NCBI GenBank assembly: GCA_903851195.1
Contig: CAINNJ010000023.1
Coordinates: forward strand, 1 to 64,000
Direction: 5' to 3'
DNA length: 64,000 nt
From: an uncultured Acidobacteriia bacterium
GTDB taxonomy: Bacteria; Acidobacteriota; Terriglobia; Bryobacterales; Bryobacteraceae
The translations under genes and the position numbers were made by a program. How positions within the stretch are numbered: the stretch's first letter is position 1; every line of letters begins with the position of its first letter. The notes under the pieces are model-generated. The model saw only the letters and a program-made list of their open reading frames with translations, was not told the origin of the DNA and ran no database searches. This document shows positions 1 to 8,809 of this stretch, piece by piece.

Positions 1-1
1 G

Positions 2-100
2 CATCGCGCTGGTGTCAGCAAAGCGGAGATCGCCCGCCGCCTCGGGATCGGCCGTACTTCCGTGCGCCGTATTCTTAAGACCTATTTCCCGGAGAAATAG
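2..100 (+). CDS. Serine recombinase/resolvase C-terminal helix-turn-helix (5'-truncated by window edge)
   Basis: Reading frame 2 is open from the first base of the window to a TAG at 98-100. It encodes a typical resolvase/invertase C-terminal DNA-binding HTH: GVSKAEIARRLGIGRTSV, followed by RRIL and a short basic tail. In serine recombinases this domain recognises the crossover site. The catalytic N-terminal domain lies outside the window, so it cannot be said whether the gene is intact. It runs toward the 3' end of the cytochrome operon that converges on it. It could alternatively be the end of another HTH_7 protein such as a transposase. Confidence 0.7.
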   Translation, partial: HRAGVSKAEIARRLGIGRTSVRRILKTYFPEK

Positions 101-177
101 GCCCCGCCCAAAACGCTTACGCACCCTCACCGAAAGCACACGGTAGCTCAAGGGGTCAACCGTAAGATCATCAAAGG

Positions 178-1677
178 TCAAATCGTCCTGAGGAACGCGA
201 TCAGCGCCGCTTTTTCCCCGGCAGGGAGCGCGAGGCCGAACTCATGTCCTTTGATCGCGCGGGATTTCACTCCGGCACCTTTGAATCCCGTTGGTACATA
301 GTCGTCGCGAAGACGTGCGGCGCTAAGCCACTCTTCCAGACTTGCCACGGCGCCGTCGTGCCCATAGAGTCCCCGATACCAAACGCCTTTCAGGGCCGGC
401 ACTTTATACAACCCTGTTCCTTTCCGAGTCTTTAAAGCGAGCGACGGATCGGTTCCGACGGACAGCGGCATGATGTCCGCGTGAAGGGGATGTTCGGCCG
501 GTGGACTATACCCTGCGGCGAGCGTCAGCTGATTGTTCGTATAAAGCGGCGGAGTATGGCACCCCCCGCATCCGGCTCCGGCAAAAACGGCCCTGCCCCG
601 CTCCGATAGCTCGCCGGAGTGATTGGGATTCGGCGGCGGCTCTAACGAGTAAATGTATTGCGCGAGCGCAAACAGGAGCTCATCCGGCCACCGAACCCTT
701 ACTTTTCGCTGCGCGTCACTAAGCATTCGATAGTGGCCAAAGTCCATCGAGTCGCTGTACTCGACGAGCGCCGCGTAACGCATCAGATCTCCGACACTCC
801 GGTGCCGGTGTGTCGCCGTATGATCGATGAATTTCCGATCGCGAAAACCAATCAGGTCGGGAACCTTCGTAACGTAATAGATACTGCCGTTTGGGCGGTC
901 GGTCACGCCTGCGATCTCGGCGTCGAAAAGCGCTGCGATTTGTTGCTCCGGCATGTTTTTCAGCCCTGCGTGAATGTCGCCCTGGATCCAGGGCGCCCCG
1001 AACTGCCGGTATAGCGACATTGCGAGGGTGTCGCCCGCATACGATATACGTAATAACTCGTCGCCCATGCGGTCCAGCAGCGAGTCTGAGATTCTGTGAC
1101 CCACAAAACCGGCGCCGGCTACGGCTGTTCCGTCATCCAAAAACCGGGTGTGGCACGACGAACATGCAGTGATGCTGAGCCCGATACCGCGCGGTGTCAC
1201 TACCCAGCGATAGTGGGCGAGTGTGCCATCGGGCCGAATCACCAGGCGATTCTCATTCTTTCGAACGTAATCGGCCGATCTTGCGAGGGAAATCGACTGC
1301 TGGTCGAAAAGACGGAAGAACGGCACATCCGCCTCGTCCCATACGCGTTTGCCCGCAGCGACCCAATCGAACGCCGGACCGACTTTTGCAGCGTCGATCA
1401 GGGGCTCGGGCTTCTGAACCTTGAGTTTGGCCCAATATCCCGCAGGCTCACAATCGGGATGGTACACGGGATAAGTCCTGTAATTATCTACCGGCGCGCG
1501 ATAGTATTCTTCCTGCGAGAAATGCCCCGGACTGATGTGGGCCGATGCGAGCGGTGTCGCCCATTGCGCGAGTTCCTGAGCGTCCCACGTGCGCGGCGCC
1601 TGTTGCGCGAGAAGCGGGATTCCCCAGAGCATTGCGATCAGACCCGGGTGCATCGATTGCCTAATGCGCAGCAGCAC
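178..1677 (-). CDS. Secreted di-haem cytochrome c, pair C
   Basis: Protein of 499 aa with an N-terminal signal sequence (basic LLRIRQ, hydrophobic stretch, LAQQ). It has two CXXCH haem-attachment motifs, CSSCH in the first half and CGGCH in the second half followed by TPPLYTNN. The C-terminus is strongly conserved with the 1500-nt genes at 3583 and 7301 (GTDP, TRKGTG, WYRG, PTGFKG, GHEFGL, ALIAFLRT). It is presumably a periplasmic electron carrier or peroxidase-like di-haem enzyme; its substrate is not known. It is the last gene of a six-gene run. The GTG start overlaps the upstream stop by 17 nt. A second candidate ATG at 1653 has AGG overlapping that stop, but its signal peptide would lack basic residues. 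Confidence 0.85.
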   Translation of the reverse strand: MLLRIRQSMHPGLIAMLWGIPLLAQQAPRTWDAQELAQWATPLASAHISPGHFSQEEYYRAPVDNYRTYPVYHPDCEPAGYWAKLKVQKPEPLIDAAKVGPAFDWVAAGKRVWDEADVPFFRLFDQQSISLARSADYVRKNENRLVIRPDGTLAHYRWVVTPRGIGLSITACSSCHTRFLDDGTAVAGAGFVGHRISDSLLDRMGDELLRISYAGDTLAMSLYRQFGAPWIQGDIHAGLKNMPEQQIAALFDAEIAGVTDRPNGSIYYVTKVPDLIGFRDRKFIDHTATHRHRSVGDLMRYAALVEYSDSMDFGHYRMLSDAQRKVRVRWPDELLFALAQYIYSLEPPPNPNHSGELSERGRAVFAGAGCGGCHTPPLYTNNQLTLAAGYSPPAEHPLHADIMPLSVGTDPSLALKTRKGTGLYKVPALKGVWYRGLYGHDGAVASLEEWLSAARLRDDYVPTGFKGAGVKSRAIKGHEFGLALPAGEKAALIAFLRTI

Positions 1678-3538
1678 GCTCAGTCCCCGCCTGGGCCAGA
1701 ATTGCCCGATGGCGTTCGTATTTGTACTTGGTGGCCAGTTCCAGCGCGGTCAGCCCTTCCGGGTTCTTCGAATTTCGATTCGCGCCAGCCCCCAGCAGCA
1801 ATTGCAGCATCGCGCTGTCGCCAAAATCGCTGGCCGCAGCCCAAAGCAGGGGAGTGTAGCCCAGTTTGTCGACGTGGTTCACGTCGGCTCCCTTCGTCAG
1901 GAGCAATGAGGCCATCTTCGTGTCGTTTTTGACCACTGAGACGCCCAGCGAGGTAACTCCATCGTCGGGATCCACGACCTCTTCAAGCGGCGTACCTCCG
2001 CGAAGCAAAGCTTCCACCATGGCCAGATCGCCCTGCATCACTGCCACGTTGAGAGGCGTCACGGGAAAAAGGCCGCCGGCCAGCATCGTGCTCCGGACGG
2101 GTGCACCGCCGCTTTGCAGGACTTTCATGGCTTCAAGGTCCCCACTGTAGACGGACAGAATGAGCGGATTCGAGCCGAACTGGGCGGGCTGGGCCTTAGG
2201 CGGAACCGCTTCGGCTTTGTGATCAAGTAAGAGACGCACCGAATCAGTGGCATGATGGCTGGCGGCAATCATTACGGCTGTATAGCGCGTTTTCGACCGG
2301 GCCTGTACGTTGGCTCCACGTTCGATCAGGAGCGAAGTTTTGTCGAAATCCGCGGCGGCCATCATGAGGGCAGTAGTGCCTGAAGCTGTTGCGCTGTTGA
2401 CGTTCCACCCCGTGTCGACCAATTGTCGCGTCCGGGCAATGCTGCCGAACAACAACGTCTCCGCCCAGGCGGGAACGTTGCCGGGTTTCGCGGCGGAAAG
2501 GTCGAGAGCATCCGGAGGTGTCGATGATTCCGGTATGGCCAGCAGCAGGGCCGCTGCCGCCCAGCTTGTTCCCATCGCGGAGACGGACTGATCGTGGCCG
2601 TATGGCAAGCCTGTCTCAAAGTAGGGTGGACTCCAGGTCCCCGGCGGATGCAGGCGGCTGGCGACGAACCAGGTACCGTCGAGTTTTTGAGTGCTCAGAA
2701 GATAGCGCAGGCCTCTTTGATACGCGGGATCAGATGCGTGTGTGTGGCCTGCCTGCAGCAACGCCGCGAGCGCCTCACCTGTCGCGTAGGCATCGCTCGC
2801 CCGGCTGGAAATCTGGCCCCACCCTCCATCGGGCCGTTGTTCAGCAAGCAACTGATCGCAAAGGTTCCGGATCAAGCGGGGATCGCTGCCTGCCCAGTGA
2901 AGGCCGAACAACTGATAGACCCGGTCCTCGTTATCAAGCGGGAGAGTTCGTTCCAGCCATGCCCGCGCGTCGCGGACACGCCTGTTACGCTCTTCCGCCA
3001 TGGTTTCGGGAAGAAAGAGCTGGAGAACACGCAACGCGTTTGCCGTTGTCGTGAACGGGCTGAAAGATTGCGGTGGACGAATGTCATCGCCGGGAGTCCA
3101 GTGACCATCGGGTCTCTGACGGCGCGCGATAAGACGGGCGATGACTCCGGTGGACACGCTCTGTCCCAAACCCAACGACGCGGCTGTCACGATCCGCTGA
3201 CCCACACCATTCACCGGATTGAGGAAGTCTGAGCCTTGCAGGTTGCGGTCAAAATCCTGTAAACCTCCAAAAGAGGTGAGGCTCCGGACGACGACCTTTT
3301 GTAATTTGGTCCGGTCGACAGGGAACCCTCGGCGGCGGGCAAGGTTGAACACCATCATTGGCAGGTCCTGGTGGTGGCAGGAGGGACAGGTTTGCTTCCC
3401 GAACCACGTTTCGGAAGCTTCGAGGAGCAGGTTTACCGATTTCGCAGCCGCGGGCCGGAGTTCCCGCTCAGTGATTTGGCAATTCCCGTGTGTCGCAAAT
3501 GCAATCCCGATTGCGAAGACTAGTTCCGGTCTCGTCAT
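1661..3538 (-). CDS. Secreted toroid-ankyrin protein with one CXXCH, pair C
   Basis: Protein of 625 aa. After a short signal sequence comes a region with one haem-type motif (CPSCHHQ). It continues into an alpha/alpha-toroid domain resembling the squalene-hopene cyclase/prenyltransferase fold, shown by repeats such as RPDGHW, RPDGGWGQ, LDGTWFV and a conserved GTSWA. The C-terminal third is four to five ankyrin repeats (GTTALMMAA, YTAVMIAAS, YTPLLWAA). No cyclase catalytic DxDD motif was seen, so terpene cyclisation is not implied. The start has a strong AGGAGG five bases before the ATG. It follows a 44-nt gap after the pair B cytochrome and overlaps its own partner cytochrome, suggesting the two act together in the periplasm. 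Confidence 0.8.
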   Translation of the reverse strand: MTRPELVFAIGIAFATHGNCQITERELRPAAAKSVNLLLEASETWFGKQTCPSCHHQDLPMMVFNLARRRGFPVDRTKLQKVVVRSLTSFGGLQDFDRNLQGSDFLNPVNGVGQRIVTAASLGLGQSVSTGVIARLIARRQRPDGHWTPGDDIRPPQSFSPFTTTANALRVLQLFLPETMAEERNRRVRDARAWLERTLPLDNEDRVYQLFGLHWAGSDPRLIRNLCDQLLAEQRPDGGWGQISSRASDAYATGEALAALLQAGHTHASDPAYQRGLRYLLSTQKLDGTWFVASRLHPPGTWSPPYFETGLPYGHDQSVSAMGTSWAAAALLLAIPESSTPPDALDLSAAKPGNVPAWAETLLFGSIARTRQLVDTGWNVNSATASGTTALMMAAADFDKTSLLIERGANVQARSKTRYTAVMIAASHHATDSVRLLLDHKAEAVPPKAQPAQFGSNPLILSVYSGDLEAMKVLQSGGAPVRSTMLAGGLFPVTPLNVAVMQGDLAMVEALLRGGTPLEEVVDPDDGVTSLGVSVVKNDTKMASLLLTKGADVNHVDKLGYTPLLWAAASDFGDSAMLQLLLGAGANRNSKNPEGLTALELATKYKYERHRAILAQAGTERAAAH

Positions 3539-3582
3539 TTCGTCCTCCTGGTTTCCTTTTTTCCCGTTCCTCTCGGGTGCAC

Positions 3583-5082
3583 TCAGAGTGTCCTCAGGAA
3601 TGCGATCAGCGCCGTCTTTTCGCCGGCTTCGAGCCGCAACCCGAACTCATGCCCTTTGATGGCCCGTGTCTTCACGCCCACGCCTTTGAAGCCGGTTGGT
3701 ATGTAGTCGTCGCGAAGGCGCGCCGGGTCGAACCAGTCTTCGAGCGTGGCCACAGAGCCATTGTGTTCGAACGGCCCCCGATACCAGACTCCCCGGAGGG
3801 AGGGCACCTTGTAGTAGCCGGTGCCCTTGCGGGTTTGCAACGCAAGTGTGGGGTCTGTACCGACGCTGATTTTCGTGATCGAGTACCGGGATAAATGTTC
3901 CCCCGGGGGGATGAAGCCCTGCGCGGGCGTCAGAGTATTGTTCGTGTAGAAAGGCGGAGTGTGGCAGCCCTCACAACCTTCCCGTTTGAAGATGCCCGCG
4001 CCGCGCGCCGTGAGCCCTGTGGCATGGTTTGGATTCGGCGGCGGCCGAAGCGAGTAAAGATAACGCGCCAGCGCATACAGTTGGGGGTCGCTCATGCGCT
4101 CTTCGAGAACGAATCCAGGCACGCTCGGAGGCAAAGCATAATCGCCAAAACCGCTCAGCGTATTCGACTGAATGAAGGCCGCGAAGCGCATCAGGTCGCC
4201 GATACCGCGGTGCAGCGCATGACCGGTGTGGTCCAGGTATTTGCGATTCCCGATTCCAATCAGGTCCGGAACCTGGACCGGCGAGAACAGGCTTGAGTTG
4301 TGACAGGCCGTCAATCCGGCAGGCTCCGCCTCGAAAGCCGCAATCAGGTCCGTGGCGGACATGCCGTTGCTCCGGTTATTCAGATCGTCCCTGAGCCAGG
4401 GCGTGCTGTAATCGTGGGTCAGAATCGCGCGCATACCTGCCAGGAACGCAGTCTCGCCCAGCGCGGGCAGCGCCTTGCTCATCAGATACGCATTACTTTG
4501 AGCACGCGGAAAATTGCCCTGTGCTCCCTTAACTACTGAACCGTCGCGCAGCACGCGGGTGTGGCAGTTACCGCAGGAAAGGGTTCCAAGTTCGACCTTG
4601 CCCTTTTCACGAACGAGAAAGCGATAGAAGGGTACGGTCCCGTCTTTGGCCACCGGGACGTGATGATCCCGATTCCATACGGGGTCGCTGATGTATCCGG
4701 CGGCATCCAGCGACGAGATGGTGACAGGCGCGTCGAACACCAGTTCGCCTGCGCGGATCCAATCGGCATCGCTTCGTAGCTTCGACGCGTCGAAGACGAG
4801 TTCGGGTTGAGCGCGCCTGAGCTTCTCACTGTATCCGGCGGGCTCGCGACCGGGAGCGTAAACTAGGTAGCTCTTGTAGATCTTCAGCTCGGGAAGACGG
4901 TAAAACTGATCGGCTGTTAACGGTACCGGATCATGGCCCGGCTCTGCGAGAGGTACATGCCAGCCGGAGAGAGCCGTTTCATCCCATACCTTTGGAACAG
5001 CCGCGGGTTGAGCTTTTATCTCGTACGCCGAAAGCGCAACTCCGGCTGCCAGAACAAGGTTGCGGCAGGGTCCACGCATCAT
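3583..5082 (-). CDS. Secreted di-haem cytochrome c, pair B
   Basis: About 499 aa from the chosen start. The ATG at 5082 overlaps the upstream TGA (ATGA) and is followed by a clean signal peptide (MMRGPCRNLVLAAGVALSAY). The frame is open 15 codons further upstream, but that extension is unlikely. Haem motifs are CGNCH (LSCGNCHTRV) and CEGCH (CEGCHTPPFYTNN). The C-terminal block GTDPTLALQTRKGTGYYKVP and HNGSVATLEDWF is nearly the same as in the genes at 178 and 7301. It is a member of a three-copy paralogous family, each copy sitting directly behind a toroid-ankyrin gene. Periplasmic electron transfer is the likely role, with an unknown donor. Confidence 0.87.
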   Translation of the reverse strand: MMRGPCRNLVLAAGVALSAYEIKAQPAAVPKVWDETALSGWHVPLAEPGHDPVPLTADQFYRLPELKIYKSYLVYAPGREPAGYSEKLRRAQPELVFDASKLRSDADWIRAGELVFDAPVTISSLDAAGYISDPVWNRDHHVPVAKDGTVPFYRFLVREKGKVELGTLSCGNCHTRVLRDGSVVKGAQGNFPRAQSNAYLMSKALPALGETAFLAGMRAILTHDYSTPWLRDDLNNRSNGMSATDLIAAFEAEPAGLTACHNSSLFSPVQVPDLIGIGNRKYLDHTGHALHRGIGDLMRFAAFIQSNTLSGFGDYALPPSVPGFVLEERMSDPQLYALARYLYSLRPPPNPNHATGLTARGAGIFKREGCEGCHTPPFYTNNTLTPAQGFIPPGEHLSRYSITKISVGTDPTLALQTRKGTGYYKVPSLRGVWYRGPFEHNGSVATLEDWFDPARLRDDYIPTGFKGVGVKTRAIKGHEFGLRLEAGEKTALIAFLRTL

Positions 5083-7304
5083 CGCACCCCGGCAGGTGCG
5101 GTCAGCATGAGCGCCATGGCAGCCCAACTCGTGCCCGCGGCGGAAATGAACTGGTCAGGCCCATGCGGAAAGCCGGCATCGAGCGGAGGCTGGATCGCGA
5201 GGGCATGCGATGCAACGAACCATGAGCCATCCTGCCTTTGCGTTTCGCGCAGGAATTGCACGCCTCGCCGGTACGCGGCATCTTCTGTGGAGATGCCGGC
5301 CGCCTGGTTCAGCGCGAAGAGAGCCATCCCGGTCGCGTAGGCGTCACATGGCAAACCGGATAGTTGCGACCACCCGCCATCCGAGCGCTGTTCTTTCAGC
5401 AGGGCCGCGGCAAGGTCGCCCATGACCGGCGATTTCATCCCGGACCAGTGAAGGCCCAGCATTTGGAATATGCGCTCGTCGGTGTAGCGTGGAACGCTGG
5501 CCAGGAGCCAGTCGCGGCCCTGCCGAACGACCGTTTCATATCCGCGCGAGCGCGGCCCTGCGCCGTAAAGCCGGATTGCGTGAATCGCGAATGCCGTTGT
5601 GGAGAAGTCACTGTACTCGATGGGCGGACGTGCGCCGGAGGGATGCCAATTGCCGGAGGGAAGCTGACGGGCCGCGATGTTCCTGACGAAAGCGGCCGTG
5701 GTGCTGTCCGGTGCATAACCCGCCGCGGCCAGACCTGCCAAAGCGTAGCTGCCGGATAGCGGCGGCCCCTCGTCGTCCATCATCTGCAGCATCTTTTCGC
5801 GCTGAGATTTCATGGCCTCGACGACAACCGCGGTTCGCCGGACCGCTTCTTCGCGATCGAAGCGGAATCCACGCTCTTCAGCCAATCCCAGTGCCATCGC
5901 GGGAAGTGACTGGTTGTGGCAGGACTTGCATCCGGTCCTGTTAAAAAATCCCGAATCGCTGCGTTGCAGTACCGTCAGGCTGCGCTCGACGGCGGTTTTT
6001 ATATCAGGCGTGGGATCAGTACGGTGTTGCGGCGGCGCCGCTGCCCTCGCGGAAGCTTGCCCGGCGCCTGCCTCAAGCAGCGCCTTCAGCACCGGCGTAT
6101 TGCCCTTCGCGCTGGCGCGGCTCAACGCGGACTCTCCGCCTTCCGTGGCGAAATGAACGTCCGCACGTTGCCCCAGCAGGAGCCGAATCATATCGACATC
6201 CTGCGCCTCCGCGTAAGCGGCGAGCATGAGCGGTGTTCCGGGACTTTTGCGCATGAACACAGTCTCCGGGATCGGCAGATTCACGGCGGCTCCGCTGTCG
6301 AGTAACATTGCCGCGATCTCTTTTCGATCCCATAGCCCGGCGAGCGCCAGCGGCGTAAAACCGAAACCATCCTTCTGGTCCACCGGAACTCCCTTGTGGA
6401 GCAGAAGCTTCACAGCATCGGCATTGCCGTACCAGACAGCGGCCGTGAGCGGAGTAAGCAAAGCGGGTCGCCCGAGGTCCGCGCCGTGAGCAAGCAACTG
6501 AGTCACATTGCGCGCATCTCCGGATGCAGCGGCACGAACCAGAGGTGTAAAGCCATCTTCGTCGCTGATATTGACCTCTGCGTGTTGCTTCAGCAACTCG
6601 GCTGTGACCGGACCGGATCCGAAGCGAAAACATGCCGCAAGCAAAGCGGTGGCGCCATACTTTGTCTTCGCATTTACGTCGGCGCCCCCGGCGAGCAACA
6701 GTTTCAGTTTGGCCAGGTCGTCAACGGCCCAGAGGAGCGCGGTCGAGCCCTCATCGCTCGCAAGATTGGGATTTGCGCCGCGCCGGAGCAGAAGCTGCAT
6801 CAGCTTCAGGCTGCCATTCAGCGCGGCGTGCATCAGAGGCGTTGCTCCATCCTCATCCCGCGCGTTGATCAGCTGCCGGTCGCGCAGTATCCGCCGAACC
6901 TCTGCCATGTCGTCCCGATCAATGGCTGAGAACAGAGATGCGGCGGGCGGAGGAAGTGGGTCATCGCCGGCCATGGCTTCCGTTGCCCAGGTTTTCAGAA
7001 GCTCTGCCTCGCGCGGAGAAAGACCCAAAGCAGTTGGCCAGGGTGGCATTCGAATCGATGGGTCAGTGCTTGTGATGCGGCGAACGAACTCGCTTTTTTG
7101 CCCGCCCGCTATTGCTGACTGCCGCTGTTCCTTCTTATCCAGCCGAATGCCCGAAAGCTGCTGTGCGGCTCCGTGGCAGACGAAACATTTCGCCGCAAGA
7201 ACGGGACGGATTTCACGAATATAATCCACGTTCGCGCTCGCCCCCGGCAGGACGGATAGGATCGCCAGTGCAGACAGCTTCATCACACGCATACTTCTCC
7301 TCAT
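5079..7304 (-). CDS. Secreted c-type haem protein: cytochrome c - ankyrin - toroid, pair B
   Basis: Protein of 741 aa whose domain order is permuted relative to its two paralogues. After a signal peptide comes a Planctomycete-type cytochrome c segment with CFVCHG and RMPPW. About six ankyrin repeats follow (GATPLMHAAL, GSTALLWAV, GFTPLVRAA, GFTPLALAG). A second haem motif GCKSCHNQ comes next, then the toroid domain with SGNWHP, RSDGGWSQL, QDGSWFVAS and GTSWAAMAL. The first ATG overlaps the upstream stop (ATGA). An AGGAGA lies a few codons inside and could serve the third Met at 7283, which starts a better signal peptide (MKLSALAIL). It is paired with the cytochrome ending at 3583. Confidence 0.82.
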   Translation of the reverse strand: MRRSMRVMKLSALAILSVLPGASANVDYIREIRPVLAAKCFVCHGAAQQLSGIRLDKKEQRQSAIAGGQKSEFVRRITSTDPSIRMPPWPTALGLSPREAELLKTWATEAMAGDDPLPPPAASLFSAIDRDDMAEVRRILRDRQLINARDEDGATPLMHAALNGSLKLMQLLLRRGANPNLASDEGSTALLWAVDDLAKLKLLLAGGADVNAKTKYGATALLAACFRFGSGPVTAELLKQHAEVNISDEDGFTPLVRAAASGDARNVTQLLAHGADLGRPALLTPLTAAVWYGNADAVKLLLHKGVPVDQKDGFGFTPLALAGLWDRKEIAAMLLDSGAAVNLPIPETVFMRKSPGTPLMLAAYAEAQDVDMIRLLLGQRADVHFATEGGESALSRASAKGNTPVLKALLEAGAGQASARAAAPPQHRTDPTPDIKTAVERSLTVLQRSDSGFFNRTGCKSCHNQSLPAMALGLAEERGFRFDREEAVRRTAVVVEAMKSQREKMLQMMDDEGPPLSGSYALAGLAAAGYAPDSTTAAFVRNIAARQLPSGNWHPSGARPPIEYSDFSTTAFAIHAIRLYGAGPRSRGYETVVRQGRDWLLASVPRYTDERIFQMLGLHWSGMKSPVMGDLAAALLKEQRSDGGWSQLSGLPCDAYATGMALFALNQAAGISTEDAAYRRGVQFLRETQRQDGSWFVASHALAIQPPLDAGFPHGPDQFISAAGTSWAAMALMLTAPAGVR

Positions 7305-8809
7305 AAGGTTTTCAGAAAAGCGATTAGAGCCGCTTTTTCCCCGGGCGGGAGCCGCAAACCAAATTCGTGACCTGGCACGGCTCGTGTTGTTACGCCGACA
7401 CCGGCGAACCCGGTCGGCTGATAGTCATCGAGGAGCCTGCGCTCGTCGAACCAGTCTTCCAGCGTGCCTACCGAGCCATTGTGTTCAAAGGGGCCGCGAT
7501 ACCAGAGACCGCGCAGCGAAGGCACTTTGTAATAACCGCTGCCTCTCCTGGTATGAAGCGTGAGCCTTGGATCGGTGCCGATGGGAATGTCGAGTATGTC
7601 GTACTTTGTCCGGTGACCGGGGGGGATCTGGAACTCCCGAACAGGCAGCAGCTTGTTATTCGTATAGACCGGTGCGGGATGACATCCGGCGCAACCTGCC
7701 CGCTCGAATACCCCACGGCCTTGTTCGGCCCTTGTATCGAAGTGATTTGGATTCGGGGGCGGCTTCAGAGAGTAAAGGTAAAGAGCGAGCGCGTACAATT
7801 GGGCGTCGCTGAAGCGCTCCTGCGTCTCTGGCGGCGGCAATTTCGAGAAATGGTCCAGTCCCGACGGGATGAAGCCTCCGAAGCTCGAAAGGAACTCGAT
7901 CCCCTGGGCCATGGACGCGTAGCGCATTAAGTCAACCGGAGCGCGATGGATGGTGCCGCCCGCGCGGTCGAGGTACTTGCGGTCGCGAACGCCAATCAGA
8001 TCGGGAACCGCGGGCGGGTAGAACGGGCTGGAACGGTTTCGGGCGAACACCCCCGGCGGGATAGCATCGTGCGCGGCGTTGAAGTCCTCGATCGAAATAC
8101 CCTCAAGCCGGGCCTTCATCGCGGGCACCCACTGCACCGCAAACAGGCCAAGTTCATCATTGAGGAGATCGGCTTTGGATTTTTTCGATCGGCGGGTTCG
8201 GAATGCGATTGCCTTATCGAATGAAAAATTACTCTGAGCGCCTTTCACGACCAATCCATCCGGCATTACGCGCGTGTGACAAAAGCCGCAGGAGAGGACG
8301 CCGAGTTCGACCTGCCCGGCGCTGCGAATCACGTACCGCATCCATGGAATGGAGCCGTCCTTCGCTAAAGGAATGCCAGTCGCCCTGTACCACTCCGGGT
8401 TGACCACATCTTCAGGCGCGACCGAGGTTCCGTATTCTGTTGGGGCATCGAAGACGATTTCGCCTGCCCGAGTCCAATCTTCCCTGCTCTTCAGCCTGGC
8501 TGGATCGAAGGCAATTTCGGGCGACAGGCGCTTGAGTTTGTCCAGATATCCCGCCGGGCCCCTGCCCGGGGCGTAGACGGGATAGCTCTTGTAAATAGCA
8601 GCAATCGGGATTTTGTAGTAATAATCTTCCGAAACTGCTTTGGGCGAGTACTCAGGCTGAGACACCGGGATTTCCAGAGTCTCGAGGGCGGATTGCTGCC
8701 AGACTCTGGGCACTTCCGGGTGAAATGGCACACCGGGCTGGGCCGCCACCACGGCGCAGGCACTCACCAGCCACGTAATGCTTCTTCGCCATTGCACTGA
8801 GGAATTCAT
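7301..8809 (-). CDS. Secreted di-haem cytochrome c, pair A
   Basis: Protein of 502 aa beginning with a signal peptide (SVQWRRSITWLVSACAVVAA). The two haem motifs are CGFCH (LSCGFCHTRVMPDG) and CAGCH (CAGCHPAPVYTNN). The conserved C-terminal module has GTDPRLTLHTRRGSGYYKVP, HNGSVGTLEDWF, PTGFAG and GHEFGLRL. Start and stop overlap the neighbouring genes by four bases on each side (ATGA at 8806-8809 and 7301-7304), so translation is probably coupled. Paralogue of the genes at 178 and 3583. A periplasmic redox role is inferred from the haem motifs and signal peptide only. Confidence 0.87.
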   Translation of the reverse strand: MNSSVQWRRSITWLVSACAVVAAQPGVPFHPEVPRVWQQSALETLEIPVSQPEYSPKAVSEDYYYKIPIAAIYKSYPVYAPGRGPAGYLDKLKRLSPEIAFDPARLKSREDWTRAGEIVFDAPTEYGTSVAPEDVVNPEWYRATGIPLAKDGSIPWMRYVIRSAGQVELGVLSCGFCHTRVMPDGLVVKGAQSNFSFDKAIAFRTRRSKKSKADLLNDELGLFAVQWVPAMKARLEGISIEDFNAAHDAIPPGVFARNRSSPFYPPAVPDLIGVRDRKYLDRAGGTIHRAPVDLMRYASMAQGIEFLSSFGGFIPSGLDHFSKLPPPETQERFSDAQLYALALYLYSLKPPPNPNHFDTRAEQGRGVFERAGCAGCHPAPVYTNNKLLPVREFQIPPGHRTKYDILDIPIGTDPRLTLHTRRGSGYYKVPSLRGLWYRGPFEHNGSVGTLEDWFDERRLLDDYQPTGFAGVGVTTRAVPGHEFGLRLPPGEKAALIAFLKTL

